Notes under the pieces: generated by a model | What the model was told of the DNA's origin: nothing | The model's input: the letters and a program-made list of their open reading frames with translations, nothing else | Database searches by the model: none | From: Roseibium denhamense | Lineage (GTDB): Bacteria; Pseudomonadota; Alphaproteobacteria; Rhizobiales; Stappiaceae | DNA length: 64,000 nt | Assembly (NCBI RefSeq): GCF_009711415.1 | Contig: NZ_SMLZ01000112.1 | Coordinates: 124,001-188,000, forward strand | Reading direction: 5' to 3' | Shown here: positions 51,927-60,896 of the stretch, piece by piece | How the letters are laid out: every line of letters begins with the position of its first letter | How positions within the stretch are numbered: position 1 is the stretch's first letter | Translations under genes and position numbers: made by a program

Positions 51927-53350
51927 ACAACCAAACCTTGCTTTACTGCGTCGCTGGAGCCGTGTCCGGTCTGATGGTGACCACCGCCATTGCAAGCCCG
52001 GATCTTCCCCCCTGGAGCGAAAAGGCGATTGTTGAGGATGTCGATATCCAGGCGCTGGCTGCCTCTGGTGACGATCCGATTGCCGTGCTCCAGCCAATTG
52101 GAGAAGATCTCTTCACCGCCAAATTTACAGTTCTCGATGGGGCCGGGCGGCCCGATGCAACGGGAGCGATCCTGCCGACAAAAGTCCGCCGCCAATCCCA
52201 TCTGACATTCCAAAGGCTCGCCGGTCTGGACGCGAATGCCTGCTCATCCTGCCACAATGAACCGGTTGTGGGCGGGGCGGGCTCCTTTACTGCGAATGTA
52301 TTCGTGTCCGAAGGGTTCGAGAGCGCCGATTTTGATACGATCGATCCGCAGTTTTCCAATGAGCGCAACACCAATGCGCTTCAGGGCGCGGGCCTGATCG
52401 AGCTTCTCGCCCGTGAAATGACCGCTGACCTGCGAAAACAGCGCCAATCTGCGCTGGCCGGAGCGCGACAGTCCGGCGAACCGGAGACCGTTGCGCTGGT
52501 CACAAAGGGTGTGTCTTTCGGGCATTTGACAGCCTTTGCGGACGGGACCCTAGACGTGTCCCGGATTGAAGGTGTGGACCATGATCTGACGATCCGCCCC
52601 TTCAGCCAGAAAGGTGTTTTTACATCCCTGCGCCAATTCACTGTCAATGCAATGAACGCCCACCACGGCATTCAACCGGCGGAACGGTTTGGATCGGACT
52701 GGACTGGCACGGCCGATTTTGATGGAGATGGCTACCTCGACGAAATGAGCACTGGCCAAGTATCCGCCCTTGTCGCCTGGCAAGCAACGCTCCCTGCACC
52801 GGGCCGGAAGGACGATTTGCCGGAGGTCTGGCAAGACGCAGCGGACCACGGAGAGGATCTTTTCGCTGCAACCGGCTGCGCCTCCTGCCATCTGCCATCC
52901 TTGCCGCTGGACAGCCTAGTTTTCCTTGACCCCGGCCCATATGACACAGCGGGCACGCTGCGGCAGAGCGATGTGGAAACACCCTTGGTGCTCGATCTTG
53001 AGACGCTGGTTTGGGTCCAGTCCCTGCCACGTGACGAAAGCGGCCGCGTCCTCGTTCCCCTTTTCGGCGATTTGAAACGCCACAAGATCGCCGATGCAGC
53101 CAATGATACGCTTGGCAACGAGCTGCTGGCGCAGCGATTTGTTGCAAGGGATGTCTTCATCACCGCTGAGCTCTGGGGTGTCGGCAGTACGGCACCCTAT
53201 GGACACCGCGGCGATCTGACGACCCTGCACGAGGTCATCATGGCGCATGGCGGCGATGCTGCGGACAGTCAAAAGGCCTATGCCGCGCTTGAAGAGGACG
53301 AACGCCAATATGTTCTGGCCTTTTTGCGCAGTCTGGAGATTTCCCAATGA
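51923..53350 (+). CDS. Secreted di-heme oxidoreductase-like protein (DUF1111 family)
   Basis: A 475-residue exported cytochrome. A signal peptide (about residues 1-25, CVAGAVSGLMVTTAIA) leads to two CXXCH sites: CSSCHNEPVVGGAG (about 111) and CASCHLPSLPLDS (about 316). Length and layout fit the di-heme oxidoreductase family related to thiol/peroxidase-type cytochromes. Its ATG overlaps the xylR stop, and its stop overlaps the CRTAC1 gene, both by 4 bases. A periplasmic redox role in sugar or polysaccharide oxidation is inferred from context only. Confidence 0.88.
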   Translation: MNNQTLLYCVAGAVSGLMVTTAIASPDLPPWSEKAIVEDVDIQALAASGDDPIAVLQPIGEDLFTAKFTVLDGAGRPDATGAILPTKVRRQSHLTFQRLAGLDANACSSCHNEPVVGGAGSFTANVFVSEGFESADFDTIDPQFSNERNTNALQGAGLIELLAREMTADLRKQRQSALAGARQSGEPETVALVTKGVSFGHLTAFADGTLDVSRIEGVDHDLTIRPFSQKGVFTSLRQFTVNAMNAHHGIQPAERFGSDWTGTADFDGDGYLDEMSTGQVSALVAWQATLPAPGRKDDLPEVWQDAADHGEDLFAATGCASCHLPSLPLDSLVFLDPGPYDTAGTLRQSDVETPLVLDLETLVWVQSLPRDESGRVLVPLFGDLKRHKIADAANDTLGNELLAQRFVARDVFITAELWGVGSTAPYGHRGDLTTLHEVIMAHGGDAADSQKAYAALEEDERQYVLAFLRSLEISQ

Positions 53351-55020
53351 TTCGACGCACATTGGCGGCCGCGACGTGTCTCCTTCTCTCCGGATCACCC
53401 TCTTCACTCGCGGCAGACAGCTCGAAACCACCTGAGGCCCTGGCACCAATTCCATCTTTCACGGAGGAAGCGCAACAAGCCGACGTGACCCATGTCTACG
53501 ACGGCGCGTGGGAGTTTTTTGTTGGCGGCGGCACGGCCATTTTCGACTGCAATGACGACCGCAGGCCTGACCTGTTTCTGGCTGGCGGCAGCAACCAGGC
53601 CCGGCTTTTTCAAAATGAAAGCATCACCGCTGGTCCGCTCAAGTTCAAAGAAGTCGATACAGGCGTTTCCGACCGCAGTCTCGGACGCGTGCTTGGTGCC
53701 TATCCGATTGATATTGATAACGACGATCATCTGGATCTCGTCGTGCTGCGTCTGGGTGAAAACCTCCTCCTCAAGGGTTTGGGAGATTGCCGCTTTGAAG
53801 TGATGAACCGAAGCCTTGCCTTTGAAGGCGGGCGGGAATGGACAACAGCGTTTTCGGCAACCTGGGAGGAAGGCAGCACCTATCCCACACTCGCTTTCGG
53901 AAATTATGTCGACAGGTCGGCGCCCGGATCACCGTGGGGGACCTGTCACAACAACTTTCTCTTCCGCCCGGACGCCGATAGTGAAGCGCTGCTCTATCGC
54001 GAACCAACACGCCTTTCGCCAGGGTACTGCAGCCTGTCGATCCTCTTCACCGACTGGAACCGTTCAGGCGAGGCTTCCCTGCGGATTTCCAATGACCGGC
54101 ACTATTACCGGGGCGGCCAGGAGCAGCTCTGGGCCGTTCCGGCGAACCGGCCGCCGCGCCCCTATCGCCGTAGCGATGGCTGGCAGCATCTGAAAATCTG
54201 GGGCATGGGCATCGCCTCCATTGATCTCAATGTAGACGGCTTTCCCGAATATGCGCTGACAAGCATGGGCGATACGAAACTGCAGACCCTCGATCTGGAA
54301 AGCGATGATACGCTGCCGGTCTTCGAGGATATCGCCTTCAATCTGGGGGTCACCGCGCACCGCCCCTACACGGGTGACGACCTAAAACCCTCCACCGGAT
54401 GGCACTCGGAGTTCCAGGACGTCAACAATGATGGGCTTTGGGATCTCTTCATTGCAAAAGGCAATGTCGAGGCCATGCCGGATTTTGCCGCCTATGACCC
54501 CGATAACCTCCTGCTCGGCCAATGGTCGCGGACTTTCGCCGAAGCTGGAAAAGATGCCGGAATTGCGCTCGACCGCCGGGGCCGCGGCGGTGGCCTTGCG
54601 GATTTCAACGCTGACGGGCTGCTCGACCTCATCGTTGTGAACCGCAGTTCCCCGGTCAGCCTCTTCCGTAACACCGGCGCAGGAACGGCCGCAGACCCGC
54701 GCCCGCTTGGCAATTGGCTCGCAATTGATGTGAGGCAGCCTGCGCGGTTTAACGGGCGGGCTGTTGGCGCAAAGATCAGTGTGAAAACGGGAAACCGTAC
54801 CCTGGTCAAAGACATTCAGGTTGGCGGCGGCCACGCATCGGGACAACTGGGGTTTGTGCATTTCGGCCTTGGCGTGGCCGAACGGGCAAATGTTCGCATT
54901 AAATGGCCGGATGGCGACTGGAGCCACGGCTACCGGGTTTTCGCAAACAGCCATGTTGTCATTGAGCGGGGCACAGAGAAGGCCAAGCTCTGGTACCCGC
55001 CAGGGGCGTCCAACCCATAG
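53347..55020 (+). CDS. CRTAC1-family secreted FG-GAP / ASPIC protein
   Basis: A 557-residue protein with a signal peptide (MIRRTLAAATCLLLSGSPSSLA, cleavage after ADS region). Several FG-GAP/EF-like repeats occur, for example DCNDDRRPDLFLAGG, DIDNDDHLDLVVLR, DVNNDGLWDLFIAKG and DFNADGLLDLIVVN, expected to bind calcium on a beta-propeller. The C-terminus is an ASPIC/UnbV domain (GRAVGAKISVKTGNRT to GLGVAERANVRIKWPDG). It probably works with the di-heme protein as an extracytoplasmic partner. Function is not known. Confidence 0.88.
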   Translation: MIRRTLAAATCLLLSGSPSSLAADSSKPPEALAPIPSFTEEAQQADVTHVYDGAWEFFVGGGTAIFDCNDDRRPDLFLAGGSNQARLFQNESITAGPLKFKEVDTGVSDRSLGRVLGAYPIDIDNDDHLDLVVLRLGENLLLKGLGDCRFEVMNRSLAFEGGREWTTAFSATWEEGSTYPTLAFGNYVDRSAPGSPWGTCHNNFLFRPDADSEALLYREPTRLSPGYCSLSILFTDWNRSGEASLRISNDRHYYRGGQEQLWAVPANRPPRPYRRSDGWQHLKIWGMGIASIDLNVDGFPEYALTSMGDTKLQTLDLESDDTLPVFEDIAFNLGVTAHRPYTGDDLKPSTGWHSEFQDVNNDGLWDLFIAKGNVEAMPDFAAYDPDNLLLGQWSRTFAEAGKDAGIALDRRGRGGGLADFNADGLLDLIVVNRSSPVSLFRNTGAGTAADPRPLGNWLAIDVRQPARFNGRAVGAKISVKTGNRTLVKDIQVGGGHASGQLGFVHFGLGVAERANVRIKWPDGDWSHGYRVFANSHVVIERGTEKAKLWYPPGASNP

Positions 55021-55434
55021 ATCCCCGGGCAGCACTTCGCTGCGATGAGGCCAATTGTGGCGGAAGAAACGGGCTGACAGCAGCACCCTTGGGACTGCGG
55101 CAAGCACCGAATAACCCTTGTTGGGCCAAGGCTGAACGCCCGCCCCGCGTAGGCACTGCCCGTTCAATTTTCTTCTAGAAAGCCACGTTCTATCCGGTGA
55201 ATAGCGCCATTTTGGCTGATTGAGCCGTTACGCCAAAAATTTAAGCACGCCCAAAATATAGACTAAACCACTGATGTTTCAGCAATATTATTGCTGAGTT
55301 TTTCCCTCCAGTTTTTAATTGTTCTAAAAATATTTGACTAACTGTTCAAATTTTTGCCCAATACCGGCACGAGCACCCTCAAACAACGAAGGATGCCGTT
55401 CCCAAAAACGATCGCCAACCTTCCGGAGATCTTC
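55021..55434. promoter_or_regulatory. preTA promoter region with RutR-like operator
   Basis: A 414-base gap, AT-rich from about 55240. TTGACTAACTGTTCAA at 55334-55349 agrees with 12 of the 14 defined bases of the RutR consensus (TTGACCA-NN-TGGTCAA), about 85 bases upstream of the preT ATG. The rest shows no small gene; the first 130 bases are GC-rich 3' sequence of the CRTAC1 unit. Confidence 0.65.
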
Positions 55435-56781
55435 ATGACCCAGACCAAAGCCGGCCCGGATATTGCCGCCGGACGCTTGCCTCAGGAAGCCTACGCTGAC
55501 AACTTCAGCGACCTGCATCCGCTCCTGGAACCGCACGAGGCACAGGTCGAGGCAGACCGGTGCTACTTCTGTTACGATGCGCCTTGCATGCAAGCATGCC
55601 CGACCAGCATCGACATCCCCCAGTTTATCCGCCAGATCTCGACGGGCAATCCGACCGGATCGGCGAAGACCATCTTTGACCAGAACATTCTCGGCGGCAT
55701 GTGCGCCCGGGTTTGCCCAACAGAAACCTTATGCGAGCAGGTCTGCGTGCGCGAAGTCGCGGAAGGCAAACCGGTAAAAATCGGTCAGCTGCAGCGCTAT
55801 GCGACCGATCATTACATGGCCGAAAATGAAACGCAGCCCTATCAGCGGGCAGCCAGCACAGGCAAGAAGGTTGCCGTGGCGGGCGCCGGCCCGGCTGGTC
55901 TCGCCTGCGCACACCGCCTCGCCATGCACGGTCATGACGTGACCCTGTTCGATGCGCGCGAAAAGCCGGGCGGCCTGAACGAGTTCGGCATTGCGTCCTA
56001 TAAATCAGTCGACAATTTCGCAGCCCGTGAAGTCGAGTTCGTCCTCTCGATCGGCGGAATTGACCTTAAGACCGGCATGCGCCTTGGTGACAATCTGAAC
56101 CTCGCCGATCTGCGCGCGTCCTACGATGCCGTGTTCCTCGGCATTGGCCTGGGCGGCGTGAATGCGCTTGGCCTCGACGGCGAAGACAAGGGCGGCTCTC
56201 TGGATGCTGTCGACTATATCGCCAACCTGCGCCAGGCCGACGATCTCGGGAAACTTCCGGTTGGCAGGCGTGTCGTCGTCATCGGCGGCGGAATGACCGC
56301 GGTTGATATTGCTGTTCAGACCAAACTTCTTGGCGCCGAAGACGTGACCATTGCCTATCGGCGCGGTCAGGACCGGATGAACGCATCCGAATATGAGCAA
56401 CATCTCGCTCAGACAAATGGCGTCAAAATCATGACCTGGGCACAGCCGAAGGCACTTGTGGCTGCAAACGGCTCGGTCACGGGGATTGAACTGGAACGGA
56501 CACGGGATCAAGATGGCTCCCTCACCGGAACCGGTGAAACCGTAACGCTCGAAGCTGACATGGTCTTCAAGGCCATCGGCCAGACCCTGGTGGACACGGA
56601 TCTCGGTGGCGCCCTGACCCTCGAAAAGGGCCGGATTGTGGTGGACGCGGACCGCAAGACCAGCCTCGACGATGTGTGGGCGGGCGGCGACTGCGTTGCC
56701 GGCGGCGAAGACCTCACGGTCGCAGCCGTCGAAGACGGCAAGATCGCCGCGGAAGCCATCAACGCCGCGCTGAGCGCCTGA
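55435..56781 (+). CDS. preT: NAD-dependent dihydropyrimidine dehydrogenase subunit PreT
   Basis: A 448-residue Fe-S/FAD/NAD protein that with PreA reduces uracil and thymine to dihydro forms. The N-terminal ferredoxin-like part has CYFCYDAPCMQACPTSIDIP and GGMCARVCPTETLCEQVC; FAD site AVAGAGPAGLACAHRLA (about 139-155); NAD site VVVIGGGMTAVDIAV (about 281-295). GGAG lies 6 bases upstream of the chosen ATG. A RutR-like operator precedes it. Confidence 0.94.
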   Translation: MTQTKAGPDIAAGRLPQEAYADNFSDLHPLLEPHEAQVEADRCYFCYDAPCMQACPTSIDIPQFIRQISTGNPTGSAKTIFDQNILGGMCARVCPTETLCEQVCVREVAEGKPVKIGQLQRYATDHYMAENETQPYQRAASTGKKVAVAGAGPAGLACAHRLAMHGHDVTLFDAREKPGGLNEFGIASYKSVDNFAAREVEFVLSIGGIDLKTGMRLGDNLNLADLRASYDAVFLGIGLGGVNALGLDGEDKGGSLDAVDYIANLRQADDLGKLPVGRRVVVIGGGMTAVDIAVQTKLLGAEDVTIAYRRGQDRMNASEYEQHLAQTNGVKIMTWAQPKALVAANGSVTGIELERTRDQDGSLTGTGETVTLEADMVFKAIGQTLVDTDLGGALTLEKGRIVVDADRKTSLDDVWAGGDCVAGGEDLTVAAVEDGKIAAEAINAALSA

Positions 56782-56800
56782 ACGGCCGAGGGAGAGACAC

Positions 56801-58114
56801 ATGGCTGATCTGACGACAAATTTTATCGGCATCAAGTCGCCGAACCCGTTCTGGCTGGCCTCTGCGCCGCCAACAGACAAGGAATACAACGTTGTCCGCG
56901 CCTTTAAGGCCGGCTGGGGCGGCGTTGTCTGGAAGACGCTTGGCGATGGCGACCCGGTCGTCAATGTCAACGGCCCGCGCTACGGCGCCATTCACGGCAA
57001 GGACCGGCAGCTGATCGGACTCAACAACATCGAGCTGATCACCGACCGTCCGCTGGAGGTGAACCTTCGGGAGATCAAGCAGGTCAAGCGCGATTGGCCT
57101 GACCGTGCACTCGTCGTCTCGCTGATGGTCCCCTGCGAAGAGCAGAACTGGATTGACATCCTCAAGGCTGTTGAAGACACCGAAGCGGACGGGGTTGAGC
57201 TGAACTTCGGCTGCCCGCACGGCATGAGCGAACGCGGCATGGGTTCCGCTGTCGGCCAGGTGCCGGAATATATCGAGATGGTCACGCGGTGGGTGAAAAA
57301 GCACTCCCGAATGCCCTGTATCGTCAAACTGACGCCGAACATTACCGATATCCGCAAACCGGCTCAGGCCGCAAAAGCGGGCGGTGCGGACGCGGTTTCC
57401 TTGATCAATACAATCAACTCGATCGTCAGCGTCGATCTGGATGCCATGTCACCGGCCCCCATGGTCGACGGCAAGGGCGCTCATGGCGGCTACTGCGGCC
57501 CGGCCGTAAAACCAATCGCACTCAACATGGTTGCGGAAATCGCCCGGGATCCGGAAACACATGGCCTGCCGATCTCCGGTATTGGCGGCGTGACCACATG
57601 GCGCGATGCGGCCGAGTTCATGGCGCTTGGTGCCGGGTCCGTTCAGGTCTGCACCGCCGCGATGACCTACGGCTTCAAGGTGGTTGAGGACATGATTGAA
57701 GGCCTCAGCGACTGGATGGACCAAAAAGGCTATACGTCGGTTGACCAAATCGTCGGGCGGGCGGTTCCGAACGCGTCCGATTGGCAGCATTTGAACCTCA
57801 ACTACATCGCCAAGGCCAAGATCAATCAGGATCTGTGTATTGAATGTGGCCGCTGCCACATTGCCTGCGAGGACACCTCGCACCAGGCAATTACCAATAT
57901 GGTCGACGGCGTGCGCAAGTTCGAGGTGATCGACGAGGAATGCGTCGGCTGTAACCTTTGCGTCAACGTTTGCCCGGTCGAGAACTGCATCACCATGGAG
58001 CAGATGGCCCCCGGGACGGTTGACCCGCGCACCAACAAGGTCGTGGAAGAGAAATACGCCAACTGGACAACCCATCCAAACAATCCGATGGCGGTGCAGG
58101 AAGCAGCTGAGTAG
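56801..58114 (+). CDS. preA: NAD-dependent dihydropyrimidine dehydrogenase subunit PreA
   Basis: A 437-residue FMN/Fe-S subunit. The TIM-barrel holds GVELNFGCPHGMSERGMG (about 129-146; Cys is the general acid) and GIGGVTTWRDAAEFM. The C-terminus carries two 4Fe-4S clusters, CIECGRCHIACEDTSHQ and CVGCNLCVNVCPVENC. It starts 19 bases after preT. Together PreTA starts the reductive pyrimidine pathway. No dihydropyrimidinase gene is in the window. Confidence 0.95.
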   Translation: MADLTTNFIGIKSPNPFWLASAPPTDKEYNVVRAFKAGWGGVVWKTLGDGDPVVNVNGPRYGAIHGKDRQLIGLNNIELITDRPLEVNLREIKQVKRDWPDRALVVSLMVPCEEQNWIDILKAVEDTEADGVELNFGCPHGMSERGMGSAVGQVPEYIEMVTRWVKKHSRMPCIVKLTPNITDIRKPAQAAKAGGADAVSLINTINSIVSVDLDAMSPAPMVDGKGAHGGYCGPAVKPIALNMVAEIARDPETHGLPISGIGGVTTWRDAAEFMALGAGSVQVCTAAMTYGFKVVEDMIEGLSDWMDQKGYTSVDQIVGRAVPNASDWQHLNLNYIAKAKINQDLCIECGRCHIACEDTSHQAITNMVDGVRKFEVIDEECVGCNLCVNVCPVENCITMEQMAPGTVDPRTNKVVEEKYANWTTHPNNPMAVQEAAE

Positions 58115-58140
58115 GGACGTTTCCGTCTCAACCAACTTCG

Positions 58141-58177
58141 AAAAACCGCAGGTGGTCTCAGCACCTGCGGTTTTTTT
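58141..58177. terminator. Strong terminator after preTA
   Basis: CCGCAGGTG (58146-58154) and CACCTGCGG (58162-58170) flank a 7-base loop and are followed by seven T's; five A's precede the stem, so it could work on both strands. Confidence 0.9.
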
Positions 58178-58248
58178 GTTCAGCACCTTTTGCAATCGCA
58201 AACATGCCCGGTTAGCGTAAGCGAAAAGGGTTCACCGGGCAGGGTTTC

Positions 58249-59760
58249 ATGCGCTCCAATTATTTGCTGTTAGGCTGCTCCATCAGCCTGTGTGCGGTCA
58301 TCGGTATATGGGGCGTGGCCGATCCCCAAAGCCTTCAGGACACCGCGCAGCGCATTGTCGATCAGTATTTCGTCAGCCGCGGATGGTTCGTGATGCTGTC
58401 CGTCACGATCATGCTGCTTTTTTGCCTCGGTCTTGTGTTCACGCGGTTCGGGGATATCCGGCTCGGTGTGGATACCGACCGGCCCGAATACGCGACTCCC
58501 ACCTGGATCGCCATGCTCTTTGCCGCGGGCATGGGAGTTGGGCTTTTGTTTTGGGCCGTTGCCGAACCCCTAACGCATTTCGCCTTTCTGGAGGGCAAGA
58601 TATCGGTACCGGAGGCAGCCGACGCGGCGCTTCTGGCAACCAATTTTAATTGGGGCATCCACGCCTGGGCGATCTATGGAACGACTGCCCTTGCCATTGC
58701 CTATTTCAGTTATCGCAGGGGCACGCCGATGCTGGTAAGCGCTCCGTTGAAAAACCTGTTTCCCGGTGAGACATGGGCGTCTGTCGTCGGCTGGTTTTCC
58801 GACTTCATGGCCATTTCGGCCATCGCAATCGGCGTTGCGGGCTCCGTTGCCATGGGCGTGTTCCAGGTCGCGGATGGCCTGAGCGTCCTGGCCGGGGCAG
58901 AACAATCTGCACAGTGGCTGATCTGGGCTGTATTTGCTGTGATGATCGCGGCCTACATTCCCCCGCTGATGGTGGATCTCAGCACAGGAATGGCAAAGCT
59001 CTCAAACATTGCCATGAGCCTTGCCATTGCTCTCGTGGCCTACACCGTCATCATGGGTCCAACCGAATTCCTCATGAATTCGGTGATCGGCGGCATCGGC
59101 ATGTATGTCGCCGATGTGATCCCCGCAGGTCTGCGCACTTTCACATTCTACGGAGATGAAATCGGACGATGGTTCCAGGACTGGACCCTGACCTACATGG
59201 TCTGGTGGATTGCCTGGGGGCCATTCGTCGGGGTCTTTGTCGCGCGGATCTCCAAAGGCCGCACGATCCGCGAGTTCGTGCTGGGCGTCTTGTTGGGCCC
59301 AACCCTGTTTTCAACCATCTGGTTCGGCGCCTTTGGCGGGGTCGGCATTTTCGAGACGCTTAATGGTCAGGGTACTTTGCTCGCAATGACCCAAACGAAT
59401 GTCGAACGCATGACCTTTGCGCTCCTTGACCGGCTGCCCTTTGCCACACTCACAACGCTTGCAACGGTCTTCGCAGCGTTCCTGTTTATCGTCACAAGTG
59501 TGGTTAGTGCGGCGTTTGTGCTGGGCATGTTCTCAACGGGTGGCAACCAGAACCCGAGTGTGAAGATCAAGGTCGTCTGGGGATGCCTTCTTGGCGTTCT
59601 CGGAACGGCCATGATCCTGTCCGGCTCCATGCAGGCCGTACGCACGCTGATCGCACTCGGCGCACTGCCCTTCGTCTTCATTACTGTTCTTTTGCTCGCC
59701 TGCCTTATCCGGGCACTGCTCCAAGATACAAAGGAGACTGACACTCATGCTCATCGGTGA
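58249..59760 (+). CDS. BCCT-family transporter
   Basis: A 503-residue betaine/choline/carnitine-type symporter with twelve helices. BCCT marks: MLFAAGMGVGLLFWAVAEPL (about 90-109), WGIHAWAIYGTTAL and TYMVWWIAWGPFVGVFVARISKGRTIREF (about 313-341), rich in the Trp box. It imports a quaternary or other zwitterionic solute coupled to Na+ or H+. The substrate may be an osmolyte or, given the pyrimidine neighbours, beta-alanine-like; unproven. A tiny membrane ORF overlaps its end. Confidence 0.93.
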   Translation: MRSNYLLLGCSISLCAVIGIWGVADPQSLQDTAQRIVDQYFVSRGWFVMLSVTIMLLFCLGLVFTRFGDIRLGVDTDRPEYATPTWIAMLFAAGMGVGLLFWAVAEPLTHFAFLEGKISVPEAADAALLATNFNWGIHAWAIYGTTALAIAYFSYRRGTPMLVSAPLKNLFPGETWASVVGWFSDFMAISAIAIGVAGSVAMGVFQVADGLSVLAGAEQSAQWLIWAVFAVMIAAYIPPLMVDLSTGMAKLSNIAMSLAIALVAYTVIMGPTEFLMNSVIGGIGMYVADVIPAGLRTFTFYGDEIGRWFQDWTLTYMVWWIAWGPFVGVFVARISKGRTIREFVLGVLLGPTLFSTIWFGAFGGVGIFETLNGQGTLLAMTQTNVERMTFALLDRLPFATLTTLATVFAAFLFIVTSVVSAAFVLGMFSTGGNQNPSVKIKVVWGCLLGVLGTAMILSGSMQAVRTLIALGALPFVFITVLLLACLIRALLQDTKETDTHAHR

Positions 59761-59848
59761 CCCGGTCGACACGCTCATGAATCTGGGCACATTCGCCTTT
59801 ATCGGATTTGTATTCTGGGTGCTTTTCCGCGCGGACAAACGGACATGA
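59747..59848 (+). CDS. Tiny membrane protein overlapping the BCCT gene end
   Basis: A 33-residue reading frame: 10-residue polar start (MLIGDPVDTL), one hydrophobic span (about residues 11-27, with GTFAFIGFVFWVLF) and a basic tail (RADKRT). AAGGAG lies 10 bases upstream and the frame overlaps the last 14 bases of the BCCT gene. A terminator-like stem follows 5 bases after its stop. It may be a regulatory subunit of the transporter. The single helix and ribosome site support it, but no family is recognised. Confidence 0.5.
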   Translation: MLIGDPVDTLMNLGTFAFIGFVFWVLFRADKRT

Positions 59849-59874
59849 AAAAGGCCGCGGACGAAGCGCGGCCT
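59848..59874 (-). terminator. Terminator of the NMT1-type binding-protein gene
   Basis: AGGCCGCG and CGCGGCCT (59852-59859 and 59867-59874) form an 8-bp GC-rich stem with a 7-base loop; on the minus strand it is followed by TTTTT. It closes the unit of the binding protein encoded at 59907-60896. Confidence 0.85.
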
Positions 59875-59906
59875 AAATCACTCGATTGATCTGGCAGTTC
59901 AGACGG

Positions 59907-60896
59907 TCAGAGCTTGTCGGTCACCGCTGTTGAAGTGGCGCCTTCCGGCTCCTTAGTGATGACCGGATCAGAGCCGCCGGCCAGCAAGGACTTTACGGTG
60001 CGCTCATAAGCGTCCATGTCCAGCTTGCCATCGGACCCGTCGACGAGCTTGTTGATTTCACCCACCATCCGGATCTGATGCTTTTCGGTCTGAGCACCAG
60101 TTGCATCGTTTTCCAATACGATGTCAGCTGCTTCCTCCGGATTTTCGGCCGCGTAGGCCCAACCTTTCATGGAGGCCCGAACGAAACGCGCCAGCTTGTC
60201 GACCATGGCCGGGTCTTCCAGGCTTTCCTCAAGCACATAAAGACCGTCTTCCAGCGTTGCGACGCCCTGGTCCTCGTACTTGAAGACGATCAGGTCTTCA
60301 GCTGGAATGCCCGCATCGATGACCTGCCAGTACTCGTTGTAGGTCATCGTAGAAATGCAATCGGCCTGCTTTTGCAGAAGCGGATCAACGTTGAAGCCTT
60401 GCTTGAGTACGGTCACACCGTCCTCGCCACCATCTGTCGGGATTCCCAACTGGCTCATCCATGACAGGAACGGGTACTCGTTGCCGAAGAACCAGACGCC
60501 AAGCGTCTTGCCCTTGAAGTCTTCCGGCGATGTAATGCCGGTTTCCTTCAGGCAGGTCAGCATCATCCCGGATTTCTGAAACGGCTGGGCAATGTTCACC
60601 AGCGGAACACCCTTCTCGCGGGAAGCCAGCGCCGAGGGCATCCAGTCGATGATCACGTCCGCACCACCGCCGGCAATCACCTGCGGCGGAGCAATGTCCG
60701 GGCCGCCCGGTTTGATGGTGACGTCAAGATCCTCTTCTTCGTAAAACCCCTTGTCCTTGGCGACATAATAACCAGCGAACTGGCCTTGAGTGACCCACTT
60801 CAATTGCAATGTGAGTTCATCGGCCGCCTGTGCCGCACCTGAAGCAAGGCTTGCGCCCAACACGGTTGCAAGGGCGAGACCTTTTATTGCCTTCAT
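59907..60896 (-). CDS. ABC transporter substrate-binding protein (NMT1/THI5 type)
   Basis: A 329-residue secreted protein: signal peptide MKAIKGLALATVLGASLASG, cleavage near AQAA (about residue 24), then DELTLQLKWVTQGQFAGYYVAKDKGFYEEEDL. This lead is typical of the hydroxymethylpyrimidine/taurine/nitrate-like group, in particular pyrimidine-type NMT1 proteins. The start at MKAIKG uses AGGGGA upstream. No permease or ATPase follows, so partners are unlinked. A RutR-like operator lies 160 bases upstream, hinting at a pyrimidine ligand. Confidence 0.87.
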   Translation of the reverse strand: MKAIKGLALATVLGASLASGAAQAADELTLQLKWVTQGQFAGYYVAKDKGFYEEEDLDVTIKPGGPDIAPPQVIAGGGADVIIDWMPSALASREKGVPLVNIAQPFQKSGMMLTCLKETGITSPEDFKGKTLGVWFFGNEYPFLSWMSQLGIPTDGGEDGVTVLKQGFNVDPLLQKQADCISTMTYNEYWQVIDAGIPAEDLIVFKYEDQGVATLEDGLYVLEESLEDPAMVDKLARFVRASMKGWAYAAENPEEAADIVLENDATGAQTEKHQIRMVGEINKLVDGSDGKLDMDAYERTVKSLLAGGSDPVITKEPEGATSTAVTDKL

